DNA from: Polydactylus sextarius
Lineage: Eukaryota > Chordata > Actinopteri > Polynemidae
Direction: 5' to 3'
DNA: 64,000 nt
Assembly (NCBI GenBank): GCA_016801845.1
Contig: CM028910.1
Location: 17,886,629 to 17,950,628, forward strand
Shown: in pieces, positions 1-11,607 of the stretch
Layout of the letters: each line of letters opens with the position of its first letter
How positions within the stretch are numbered: the first letter of the stretch is position 1
The notes under the pieces: model-generated
What the model was told of the DNA's origin: nothing
The model's input: the letters and a program-made list of their open reading frames with translations, nothing else
Databases searched by the model: none
Position numbers and translations under genes: made by a program

Positions 1-207
1 CCTGGATTTACATTTCACATAAGCAAAATTTTATATTAATCAAAAAACAACTACCTCATATGACATATGGTTCTCATCATAACATTTACCACAGTTCATG
101 TTGGAGGTTTGACTTTCAGACATGTTGCTTACGCTTCCTCTCATACAACCTCTAGGCCAGTATGTGTTATTTCATTCATAGCATCATAAAACATTCTCAT
201 GAGTTAC

Positions 208-1553
208 CTTCGACTCCAAGTAATTCATCAGCACTGCAAAGTTGGTGGTGTGGTTGCACAGACAATGAGTGACACCAGAGCCGGCAAAGGTCACTCGACA
301 ACCGTCACTGGACCAGCCACTGGTATGACTATTCCTGGTATAACAAGCAGAGACAGAGAGAGAAACACACCAATAGCTTAATTTCATACAGCAAGACATT
401 TAATTTTACATATTATAAGCTGCATATGTATCTACAGATATCTAACTTTGGAACAACAAATGTCATGTCTACATCTATAAAATAGTCGATTGCCATGTTT
501 GAAATTAATAAATACATCTTTGAAAAAATTGTGACTATTGTGACTTTTTGTGTGGTTAGTTAAACTTACATCAGGCTGAAATTCCAAAAGGCACAAAGAG
601 GAGAAACTCGTTGTGAATACTCCGCCTAGAAACAGAAACATATGTTTGCACTTGTTTTTCTTCTCTTTCTATTTCTCTCTTTAATATATTACCCTGGAAT
701 CTAACCAGCCAAAGTGACATGGATAAAAGCCACATGCTTCTAGCTGGGAGATAAAAATTCCTTTGTAGTGACATGCTCTATTTGGTGAGCTAATCAAAGG
801 ACAACAACTTAACTCTGCTGCTAACCCCAGAAAATGCTTGTTTTTACAAAATCATATCTGTCTTTAGTGCAAATAATAGTTTCAAGGCAGAACTCAATGT
901 TTTTGGAATGTTTATTTAACAAAAAAAAAAAAAAGGCAGAAAAGCTTTCCAATATTAAAATTAGAATAACAAGAACAATGGACCGTACCACGTGTGATGT
1001 AGAGAGGGTGTACTGGACAGCCACAGGAATGACCTGTGCCTTGGAAGCATCACGGACAGTGGCTGATACCACAGCAGAAGCCAGGTGACCAGAGGGAATT
1101 CTGGGAAGACATTTATTTGTATACGTCTTAAAACATAAAATTTATAAATACAATAGAGGATCATCATTCCAAATTATTGACCCCATTGGTGTCCAGATGA
1201 TTCCCTAAACCTGAGCATGTAAATTATCATATTTCTGCTTCAAGTTTACCCTATTAATAATAAATAATGCCATGTGGTTTGCAGAGCTTTGGTGATCGGT
1301 CACCACACTTTGGCCAAACTACAGGTTATCCTCAAATATGGTGCATATGTTCTAAAAATAGAAAAAGTGCAATAGTTAAGTTTTAAACTTTTTCACTTGT
1401 GGGTCATTTTACTTTAAGTGCATCTCACACAAGATAAAACTACAACCAACCTTTTTGTTTTCTCTTGGTGACTCTCTGTATGTTCCTGTGGTCCAGACTC
1501 AATCTCACTCAAATGGCTGTAGAATGTATGGATAAATATCACTTCCTCATGTC
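208..1553 (-). CDS. Receptor GAIN C-terminal part and GPS exons
   Basis: Four small exons (1553-1451, 1100-992, 625-570, 334-208) encode the end of the GAIN domain and the GPS. The key order is SAVVSATV, then VQYTLSTSH, VSPLCAFWNFSL, GWSSDGCRV, THCLCNHTTNFAVLM. The C-W-C-C cysteine and tryptophan pattern of a GPS is complete. GAIN domains normally cleave themselves between H-L and T. Here the residue before the scissile position is T, giving H-T/T. The exon ends in phase 0 at a GTAACT donor (207/208), and TM1 should follow to the left of the window. Confidence 0.85.
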
Positions 1554-4500
1554 CTGGGGAGAGAAAGAGTAGGAGCACAACAGTTTTAATTTCATTTTTT
1601 AGTGGTACAAAATATTTTGATGAATGTCACTTTTTCAGCAGCATCTCACGCTAAACAACAGCACTTTCAAAAAACAAAATAAAACCATGATAAATAAATA
1701 ACAAATCTAATAAAAATATTCTAAAAAGTTCCATGCGTTTTCTATTCATTTTTGTTGACCTTTGTATGACAAGTACATTTTCATTCTATGTGTTTGTGTG
1801 TGTTTCCTACCCAGTTCATGTATCCTCTGGAGCTCAATGTCAGGGATTATCAGCTCATCCTGACCACTGCTGCTGGTGGCATGAGAACCGACCATAGACG
1901 GGTTGAAGACTTGACTACAGCGCTCTTCTGAAAGCCTCTGCCATTTTATGTACACATCTGGAAGTGGAGACAATACATTAATATAAATAATTAAAAAAAA
2001 AAGGCAAGAACAACAATTTAATTCAACTTTGTTACACATCCAAGCACTTCAAGAGATTTGGGTCAATAACATTGGCTATGGTATTATTTTTGCATTAAAA
2101 ATCACTTTCTGAATTCTGAACTTGTAATCACAACCAAAACAAGAAAAAAACGGGGAAATACTCTAACTGAAAATGTCAGAATAGCTTGTATATATAAATA
2201 AACAGAAACAAAATCCAAGTCTTTGTGTTATTTTTGTGAATAGAATGTCAACTGTAAAAATCTACGTTAATCTTATGTTATTCCAATTTCAAATAAAATT
2301 TGTTCATTATTGTATTATGATCTGCATCTCTGTGTTTACATTTTTTCATTACCGATGTTCTTGGTAGAAAGAGTGAAGGCTCTTCTATCAACAGAAAGCA
2401 TGTCTGCAACAGCTTTGGTGAGATTGTCAAGACTCTTGACAATAGTAAAGGGCCCCACACTGACCTGAGAAAGAAATTCAGACGGTCTGGTCAATAACAA
2501 CAAAAATGAGTTTATAGAGGAAAATGCAATATTAACATGGAGGGAAATCTTGCCAAGCCAAAAGCAACTGCTTGTCTGAATTCAAGTTACAAATAAAGTT
2601 CTTTCATGAAGCCCAGAAATATTGGTGGTTTATTTTTCTGGGAGGTTTAATGCCAACAACTTTCTAGACTACACTTAAGTGTTATCATAACCTAAAATTT
2701 AAACTGTATAAACAAATTATACCTCAGAGTTATTTATAGACAAAGAGAAATAAATACAGGTCACCCCCTTACCCCATCCTCTGTCTGGCCGATCCACTGT
2801 GTACTCATACGGGGCTCCAGCATTAAACTTGCCAACTTAACATAGTTGGTAGCAATGGACTCCATGACCTCCGCTGCATCATGTCCAGCAGCCTGGGTGC
2901 TAGCCAGAGAAGGGAGGTCCATCTCCATCATCTGGGAGACGTAGAGGATGTCACTTGGGGTGAGGATGTTTGGGTCACTGGTCTCCACTGTATGCAGGAC
3001 AGTCTGGGACAGCTGCTGCATCGAGGTCAGATCTCTTTCCCAGGAAGCATTGACACTTAACTGAGGAATAGCAAAACAGATAGCCACTTCATCACTCTCA
3101 TTCATTAAGTGCAAGTTCTCTTGAACTTTGATCCAGTAAATTAGTAATGGACTTCCAATATTAGGTTTCTCCTAAAGCTGTAACAGGGTGCATGGAGCAG
3201 CATACTTTATTTTTTATGTCACAGCATTAACTGCATGTCTAGTAACAATCTCTTTTAAAGTGAATGAGTGAAGTTGAGTAATGATGTTTTTTAGACAGCT
3301 GAAATGTCCAACTCACATGTTTAGTCAGCGGATCCTTGCTCAACCTACTGAAGAATGGGGTCTTTGGTAAACTGAAAACATCCCGCACATCTGCACAGAG
3401 ACAAATATAATACAACATGTAATCACATCATGTAATCTATACCTTTTTCAGCAAGCCGTTTCTAGAGATTAATTTAAAAGTCAATAACCATTTAAATGAT
3501 CAAAAAATGCAGTATTTACTTTTGTATGTAAATGATTACAAGTCCAACTCTTGACAAGAATATAAATCATAAATCAACTGACACTGTTTATTACCATTAC
3601 CTTTCTTAAACTGACACACGGCCCCTCTCAGTGAGTCACACTTGGTTTGGTTCCGAACACCACTGACGGGGTCAAAGATGGTACAAGAGTTGGCAGTTAC
3701 ATTCAAGGTCTCCACCAACATATCTGGTGTTATTGAATCTGTGAGGTTACATGGTGGGAGAAAACAGTGAAGGTTATTCGGAGAGTTAAAACTCTTGAAA
3801 AGATAGAATATCATGTCTGGTCACAGCAGCATGGTTTAATACCACACTTCAGTAAAGCTTTCAAAGTCAAAATAACTCGGCTTACTAAAAAATGTAATTC
3901 AAAATAGGAAACAAGTAATACATTTCACATGTTCCTTAATACATTCTTAATTCCGTTCAGTTGTAGGAATAGTTTGTATTGTATGCCTGAACTGGTCTGA
4001 TGAGGAAGAGAAAAAGTTGAGGTGTTAGACAGATCAAAGGTTCGAGGTCTTCAACAGCTACAGCACATGGCCTAGTTCTGGCTGGAAGTTAATCTTTAAA
4101 CAGACAAATAAAACTAAACACTGTTACTACCAATCACTACATGTGTGCTATCCTTCCTCCACATTCAGTTCAAGTCGGGAGAGTGAGCATTATGGCGCTT
4201 CACAGCTCACTGGGGAACATGATGTCAGAACGGGAGAAGTTTGTTTTGAAGGGTGGGATTCAGTGACGTGAGTTACAAAACATTTACAAGAACCATTAGA
4301 AGGCTTAGTATTTGCCAATTACAACTTGGCCACCATCTCCTCTATCCACTGAAGGGAAAGAATAAGAAAGACAGATTTCCTTTTTTCTTCAGTTGCATTT
4401 AACTCTGCTGCTGGAAAAGAAAATAGTGTGTGTGCGCGTATTTACTGTGTGTATAAAAGCTGGCCAGGGGAAGCCACACATCCAGAAAGTATTAGGGATA

Positions 4501-7500
4501 TAACCTGATAAAGCATTTTTACTGATCCCAATGTGAAATATCTAATACTTGAGTAAATTATGTTTATATTTTCCTACGAAACACAACTGCACATTTATTA
4601 CTGCATGCCTGACTGCATGACTAAGGCAGCTCAGACTTTTTACTGTAATTTAGCATTTACACAGCAGCTTCAGCTTTTGATCAACTCCAGCAATGTTTAA
4701 AAAAAAAAAAAAAAATCAGACAAAATAAACAGTATGTAATACAGGGTGCTTGCTCTTTTTCCAAATAAAAATTCCAGACATTTTCCAGACTTTGAAAACC
4801 AATATTGTTTTCCCCAAGCCCTTGTTTTTACGTACTTCTATACTTTTTCTTTCAGTTGAAATTCTGCCTGTTGTGTTTAGAAGAAAAATTCATTTTTGTA
4901 AAAGTATGAATGAATAAATGCATAATTCATTCTGGCGTTGATCTCATTGCACTAGCAGCCAGATTTGAGTGTTTCTTGCTTTGGAGATGGCTCACCAGTG
5001 CTGCCTCATCCATGCTGGCAATGTTGATGTTTTTAGAACCAAATTTGCAATAAGATGAAGATGGGATACAGACAGCACAGATTTAGGTCCAGTTGTATCT
5101 GTGATTTATTCATAGGATTTATTTTACCCTTCTTGGATTGCCAAATGGGTGGAGTTAACAGCATCAGGCCAGCTCAGATCTTGGCACGTTTCTGAAAAGT
5201 GAGTAGTCCATAATGACTTTCAAATGGTCTCTATGTGATTGTTTTTTTCTGCATAGCAACCCCTCCCAGACCAAGCACTTAAGTAGCTCAACTGTAAACA
5301 GCATAAGAAAATAATGCTGAACTACAACAGTTGACTTTGACGTTACAGTCCTATCTGTATTTTATAGCCTCAACTATTCCTGCACTTCCTTTACAACAGG
5401 TGATTTGCTTTGATTTAGATTCTGGTAACACTTCAGTTTCCTCCCATTCCCACGTGGAATCCTGACTAATGTACCTTGACATGGGTTGTCATCCCACCGC
5501 TTCGTAAGGGAGGCCTCTATTTCCATGGCTCCTCCACTCCAGTTGAACAGAAGCCCAGAGGAAATGGGCGAGCACTCTTTTTCCATGGTGGATATTTCAT
5601 CGCTATTTAGTACCCGATTCCAAATGTGCAGCTCTGTGATGCTCCCTGAGAATGACTTTAACGAGCCCACAGAAGTGTCTTGTTCCTGCCCAATAATGAA
5701 AAGGCCATCAGGAGCAATGCTGTGAGAACTACTTAAGCCAACATCTTCATGCCAATGGCCATCAGTATATAGTGCCCAACGTCCACCATTCTGGCTCCAA
5801 GAAACGCACACAGAGTGCCAGTAGTAGTCGTGGACAAATGCTTCGCAGTAAGGCCCTTGAGTGCCATTGACCAGCAGGGCCAGCCGCACATGCTTGCCCT
5901 GAGTCAGTTTTGCACGAAGCTGGAACTCATTACTACGTGACAGGGTGGAATAAGAGAAGATGGTGGAAATTCCAAAATAGTTGGGCTCGAAGCGGAGAAG
6001 GGTGCAAACAGTCACTGAGCCCATGGAGGTAAACTTGTGCAGGAGACGAGCAGGCGTTGTGTCCGAGCGTCCGCTGAATTCTAGAATCAGGGTCTTAGAG
6101 GGACCTTTGGTTTCACCCCACACAGAGAGAAGAAAGAGGCATTACTATGAAGGAAAAATCCTGGCACAGCTCTCGGAAAAGATGGAACCTAATCATAAAA
6201 TTCCACTTTGTGGTCCTATTCCTACTGTAAACTTGGGAAATATTTATTCACTGTGGCTTAAAGTGCTGTATGACAGCATCTTTAGTCCCCTTTCATATTC
6301 TATTACTCTTTTTGCTAAGTGAGAGAGTAGGTAGAAAGGTTTTATGGACAAGAAAAACAATGAGCTTATTACTATCAAAAAAAGGAAGTGCTAATATGTT
6401 AATATGAAGAGTAAACAAATGGCACGATGAACCTACTTGTAATATATGTCACGACTTTACTGGCAATCCACACAGGTTGAGAAATGTTCAAAGATGTTAA
6501 AAAGTTGGTGAGTTCTTGGTTCTCTTTAGAATTGGAGACTGTGGCTAAGTCCCCAGAGCGCTGGTTACATAGTTTCCCGGCACTGCTCCACTGCAGGTCA
6601 GCAGACACATACTCATAATATGACTCGTCGTATGTCAGGGTTTTGGTTTCCAGTGTAACGGCTGTTTGAGTTAGAAAAAAAAAAAAAGATTAATACAGAG
6701 ATACATTCTAGCATTGGTAAACATTCAGGCTGAAACTGGCAACTACATTTTGATTTGATTGCGATGTCAAAAACACTGTGATCCTTCATGGTAAACTATA
6801 TGTGCATTTCTACAGATTAACATTATCCGAATATTGGGAGTTGGATGCATTAAGATAGTTAAGTTGGTGACATTAACTTTTCAGTCTGTGTCTTTTAATG
6901 ATATTAGAGGTGATATGGGAAACAAAATGGTATAATAGAATATAATCAAACTTCAAAAGACAAATATCATGTAGAAAATATGATGGAAACATTGTCTTTA
7001 AATCCATTTCTTTGTGTGTTGTGAATCACACAGTAGCATTCTGGTCACATGCTTTGTGTAAATCAATATTAATTCATTAAGTATTAATTCAATAAGTTTT
7101 TTTTGTTTGTCTGTTTGTTTGTTTTTAGACCGTGAGGATGTTTTAACTTCTCATTGTTTTGGGTTTAAAGGTTAGCATTCAGGTTTGGATTCAGTTTGGG
7201 ATGTAAAAGCTAACCACTTGTGAGGGTTAGGTATTATATCAAGTATAAATTTATCAATGTATATGAGATATAATGAGCATGAATCTACATTTCAGTTCAG
7301 ATTTGACATTAGTTAGCTCTTTGTCCTCTTAGCCTTAATGACACCTCTATTATAACACTATGTGATCAGGTTTATAGGCTAAACTAGGTTATCTATTTGT
7401 TACTACTAGTTAGCTACGAGTTTAAAATAAACAGTGCACAGATGAAAAGAGAGAGAGTTACTTACCTGATATACAGCTTTGAACACAAACCTGAAACAGA

Positions 7501-7920
7501 GATGTAAGTTTAGCTCATTGCTGAGCAACAGGTGTCCTAATTGCTTCCTGATAACACAGCAGGTGTCTTTAATTAATACTCTTAATTACTTCGTGACGTC
7601 ATCGTATAACTCGAACACAGAAAAATATCACAACGTGGACAGTATATAATTGTAAGAGCGTCATTTACTTAAAATAACTTTTTAAAAGGAATTTCCACTT
7701 TATGATTGAAAACCCAGTGAGTTTAACTGCAATAACGTTTAATTATGTTTTCACACGAATGAAAACTTTAGTATACACATCTACGTTTTAGACTGAAAGG
7801 CTTTTCCTCCTCTATGTCGACATGTTTTAAAGTCTGAAATATCTTACAGGAGAAAAAACAGACATAGAAAAACCATATACTTACCAACAGACCTAAATTG
7901 GGGAACAATAACCAGTGCAT
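208..7920 (-). CDS. Adhesion GPCR ectodomain (lectin-like, pentraxin, GAIN/GPS); 3' part off left edge
   Basis: Multi-exon minus-strand gene for a cell-surface receptor of the adhesion GPCR family. Coding exons read in order: 7920-7885, 7490-7466, 6661-6461, 6104-5475, 3738-3601, 3390-3317, 3060-2773, 2464-2353, 1957-1811, 1553-1451, 1100-992, 625-570, 334-208. Together they give 2,046 nt, 682 codons in one frame with every split codon resolved. Order: signal peptide (about residues 1-21), half a C-type-lectin-like fold (22-88), pentraxin/LamG (88-297), stalk and GAIN (about 300-680) ending in a GPS. The 7TM domain must lie beyond the left edge. Pentraxin or LamG domains are known in ADGRD1, ADGRD2 and ADGRG6; ADGRD2-like is my best guess, since ADGRD2 sits near NR5A1 in human and this locus belongs to the paralogous NR5A2 region. 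The GAIN/GPS wording also resembles latrophilins, so I give no symbol. A non-coding 5' exon probably ends at 8026. Confidence 0.88.
3739..5474 (-). other. Receptor intron with a possible transposon zinc-finger remnant
   Basis: Intron between the pentraxin exon and the stalk exon. I see no further exon that fits the reading frame. It holds a poly(A) run near 4699-4715 and, around 4770-5050, a stretch that looks like a decayed transposon-derived zinc-finger coding region (listed separately). Confidence 0.6.
4927..5049 (-). mobile_element. Degenerate BED/C2H2-like zinc-finger remnant, possibly hAT-derived
   Basis: On the minus strand this stretch reads CKFGSKNINIASMDEAALVSHLQSKKH followed by a stop, in pieces: CKFGSKNINIAS, then MDEAALVSHLQSKKH. 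The C...HLxSxKH pattern resembles the N-terminal BED-type zinc fingers of hAT transposases common in fish genomes (established family pattern). Only one of the usual pair of cysteines remains and no transposase core is visible, so it is at most a dead fragment. The family assignment is inference. Confidence 0.35.
5475..6104 (-). CDS. Receptor pentraxin/LamG-domain exon
   Basis: A single 630-bp exon encodes about 210 residues of pentraxin/laminin-G fold. Visible hallmarks are the HSVCVSW stretch, which fits the pentraxin signature HxCx(S/T)W, the middle segment GLFIIGQEQD, and the closing ITELHIWNRVLNSDEI, typical of pentraxin and LamG C-terminal strands. The donor is set at 5474/5475 (CAAG|GTACAT) because this leaves one base that completes GAT with the next exon at 3738. 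Downstream GT sites near 5394 would leave the wrong phase. In adhesion GPCRs such domains lie N-terminal to the GAIN domain and are thought to bind extracellular ligands. Confidence 0.85.
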
Positions 7921-7921
7921 C
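6461..7921 (-). CDS. Receptor N-terminus: signal peptide and half C-type-lectin-like domain exons
   Basis: The start ATG is at 7918-7920, just inside an exon entered through a TTACAG acceptor. The first exon and a 25-bp second exon (7466-7490) join to give a hydrophobic leader beginning MHWLLFPNLGLL and ending in CISA, a good signal peptide. The next exon (6461-6661) reads like the first half of a C-type-lectin-like domain: YYEYVSADLQWSSAGKLC, then DLATVSNSKENQEL and PVWIA. The second half, with the WND/glycan-binding loop and closing cysteines, is missing, because the next exon goes straight into the pentraxin domain. Splice phases agree on both sides (phase 1 to phase 1), so this is probably the real structure and not a missed exon. 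Confidence 0.82.
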
Positions 7922-8026
7922 CTGTAAGAAAACATCATTATTAGCTGGAACTGATATGCATTCCCTTTAGAAACCGATTTGTTTAAAACGGACATAAAAC
8001 TAACCAATTAATCGATTGTTTTTACC

Positions 8027-9057
8027 TGAATGATTAGTCTTGATAAAAACTTTTTTGCGCGTTTTCTCATTCCAGTTGCGTAGTGTCTGTGAACGCAGCA
8101 TTCAACCACTCCTTGCAGCGACGGAGTTTTTTTTTTTTTAATTTAAAGTCCAACAAGGCTAAAGTTAACCCAAATGTGTTTTCATTTCAGCTTTTCTCAT
8201 CAGTCCGACACTAACGTACAAGAAGCCTGGTAGTATCAGGATCCTGCGAGCATGAGGGGAGGATGAGGAGGCTGCAGGGCGGAGGAGTGGGTGTGACCTG
8301 CAGCGAGCAGGACGAAGGGCTATCAAATGTTTGGTTCAAGGACCTCCTGGGAACTTAGAGTGAGCTCCAGACGGTTTAGTCCAGGCTACAGTCTTTCACA
8401 ATGATGTAATACACTAATGAACGTGAAATCAGCTTAATGGAGTCATCCTTTCCAACTTTACTTAATAAATGTCCAGCCAGGGAACTATACACATGCAGAC
8501 TTAGAGGAAAGACTTGATGAATGTGAAATGTGGTGTTTACCTCACTGGAGTCCAATGAACACAGAGGACCTTACATCAGGGATCATCAGGAGGTTCTGAG
8601 CTGTGCCAGCTGCAAAAAAAAAAAAAAAAAAAAAAAGAGTGGGGGTGGGGGGGTTTCCCCTGCAGGAATCATACAGTCTTGCTTTTGATCCCAAATGTTT
8701 TACTTTTACTGAAATCTTAAAATAGCAGTTGCTCAATTGAGTTAAGTACCTAATGACACATTCAACTTTTCTTTTGTCTGATGATATTTCTAAAACTAGA
8801 TGACAGCCAAATCACAAACTCAAATACCAAAAAACAATATGAATATAACACAAACATTCATTTAGAGGTTTCACTCTGATCCTACACTGTATTACAATGA
8901 CTATACTGTATTTCAGTGCCAATACACACAAATATTCACCAATACAATACAAATGCTCTCATACATTGAGTGCAATCTTAACTAAATCTACAAGCATTAC
9001 TTTATATCGCTCCACAATATGAAAGGCTTTGGTTCTTGTCAAATAACGCCACATGGT
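8027..9057. other. Intergenic region: upstream of the receptor, downstream of kif14
   Basis: This interval holds the presumed first non-coding exon and promoter of the receptor (roughly 8026-8350, with a donor at 8026) and then the tail-to-head gap to kif14. I see no coding exon. A 23-base poly(A) run at 8613-8637 is followed by a G-rich patch. No TATA box or other strong promoter motif stood out. Confidence 0.5.
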
Positions 9058-9063
9058 TTTATT
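9058..9063 (-). terminator. Candidate kif14 polyadenylation signal
   Basis: AATAAA on the minus strand, about 800 bases after the kif14 stop codon. It is the first canonical hexamer I noticed downstream, so the 3' UTR would be about 0.8 kb. A variant hexamer closer to the stop cannot be excluded. Confidence 0.4.
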
Positions 9064-9863
9064 GTAGCAGTGCAAGTTACTATATTATTGACAAATCAAA
9101 CTGAGACATAAAATGTTGCTTAACGTACACGTATTAAGAAGAAACCCCCGAGAATACAAGTCTCTCCTGAGTGCAAATTGATAGAATATGTGAACAACAT
9201 ACAAGAGCTTAGCTTTGTGCAAATATAAGAACAAAAGATACCTTTATACAAAGAGGAAATCATATGCAGCTAAGAATGGGTACAAAGTTTTCTTTTTTTT
9301 CCTTTACAAAACAGCTGCATGTCAAACTTACAAATGGATCAATAAAAATACAACAGAACAATTTAGTGGCCTTTGAAAAATGAAAAGAATATAGTACAAC
9401 AGATGAGGCCTGGCACCGCACAAGTAAACATTCTCCACACAGCCAATTACTCGTCATGACGTGTTTATCCATCATGACTAACTGTTAAATATTCTAGTGA
9501 CCGCTTTGTTACACATCAAAAATATTTTTATACCACTTAGAAGCTAATTTTAGGAGGAATCCTCCAATATATTTCTCAACAGTAGTACAGCATTTACAGC
9601 GTACCAGAAGTTACATGTGCTCACATGAAGTAAGCAGCGTTGCTTATAAGCGTGAATATAACAGAGTAAGTGTTAATGGTAAATGTTAATGTTAAAACCA
9701 TCTCTAGTGATTTCCACCTTTAACATGAGCTCGGTCATAGAGGGGATATGTTAAAAAAAAAAAAAAAAGCCCACTTGTTATTATCAGCAGTTTAGTTTTG
9801 CATGATAGATTTACATGATATGCACACATCGTAAAGAATAACACCAGTAAGTAGAAATACAGA

Positions 9864-11556
9864 TTAGACCCAGTGCGGGCTGCCTTTGGATGACATGCCT
9901 GAAGGGAGTGTGTACACTATCTTACTCATGATTTGATTTTTAACAGCGATGTGTGTGGTGGCACTCTCTCTAGTCAAGATTTCATCTTCTCTACGCTTAT
10001 CTGAAGCAGCAGAGCTTCTGCTCCCTCCTCCCCCCTCTTCGATCCAAGGGGAAGACAGGGACTGCAGAGCAGAGTGAAGCTCGTCCCGTGCGGTCACCAC
10101 GCTCTGAAGACAAGGAAGCTGCGATGACGATGTTTCCTCCTTGGTCAGACCAGTGATCAGGTCATCGACAGCTTTGGCAGAGGAGGAGATCAACTCTCTG
10201 CTGCTACTGATGTTGGCGTCTCTGTCTTTACCTGTAGGGACACTGACAGTCAGACAGGGCAAGTGACATCTACAGCAACAATAATCTGGTGGATTTTGTC
10301 TATATCTAAACTGTTACAATCTTATAATAAATAAAATAATTTAAGCTTTGGTGGGCTGAAACATAGTCCAGGCTGTAAAAAAAAAAAAAACTCTAATGAA
10401 AGCACAGCTGTTACAACATAACAGTTCATAATATGTAACTGATGCACTGTCAGAACATTCATATCCAGACTCACTTGTCATTTCGTGATAGCAACGCAGC
10501 AGTTGTTGAATTGTAAAAAATAGAAGTAAAGAGTAAAAAGAGTAAACTTTCGATAATTTAAACTACCAACATTTAACGAACTAGCAACATAATTACTTTT
10601 TACTTTTCAATCCAATTATATATTAGACATGTTTACTTTTGGAAAACCATCATGATAAACCGAAACAGTAAAGAGCAAAACACTCTGGACACCCTGATTC
10701 TGTGGATGTCGTAAACTTCACCTCGCAGGGCAGCAGACAGATAGGATTGCAGCTGTCTGATGGCCTGGTTCAGCTGGAACAGTTTGATCGCTGAAGTTTT
10801 CATTTTATTCAACTGGGAAGCTGAGGCCTCGTCCGCCCCTTCCTCCACCTCCTTTGGGTCAGACTCTCTCTCCTGTTTAAAAACACGAACACACCCAAAA
10901 ACATTAAGACAAGACGGAGCAAATAAACAACTCGAAATGTGATGCAATCAACAATTACAAACCTATGACATCATAAATGACAGCTGTGTTTGAGTTGAAG
11001 AAGATAGCAGGACCAAAAAACAACAAGCACAAACACATTGTTCATCTTTTGATACAGTCATTGCAAAGAAATAGTAATCCATAACTCATTGTGCACTGAC
11101 GTTATTCATTATTAGTTCATTCTCAGACAAGGTAATGTAATCCTAGTGGTAAATGTGTACATCACAGCACGCACCTTATGTTACCAGCACTGACAGTGGC
11201 ACCATGTGACAAGCTTACACGTTACAAATATTCTGGCAAAAAGCAAGCACCTGGAATAATTTATTCCTTTCGCAAGGGCGAACCCACAAAAGTGCCGGAT
11301 ATTCCGAATGAAACTGGCATATCACAAATTTAGTAATAGTTTGACAAATCACAGGAAAACTTTGAGTAATAGTCTGGCTGCCTCTTGACAGCTAGATTTT
11401 TTTTTTGTAATATGACTGATGTTAGTGCAACCTGCATGCTAACAGAGTACCAGCATTTCTTTAACTGCTCTTAATATTTTAACCAGAGATCTTTTTGTTG
11501 CTCATCCCAATTCTGTATGTGGCCTGAAGCCATTTAACAGAACACAGTTACATGCT

Positions 11557-11607
<51 letters not shown>

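Noticed and set aside
4310..4350. Acceptor-like site followed by WIEEMVAKL and a stop on the minus strand, resembling a gene's last exon
   Set aside because: It does not fit the receptor frame, and no upstream exons of another gene were found; probably chance.
5375..5474. Extension of the pentraxin exon to a donor near 5394
   Set aside because: It leaves phase 0, which would put stop codons in the next exon; the donor at 5474/5475 gives the right phase and needs no extra exon.
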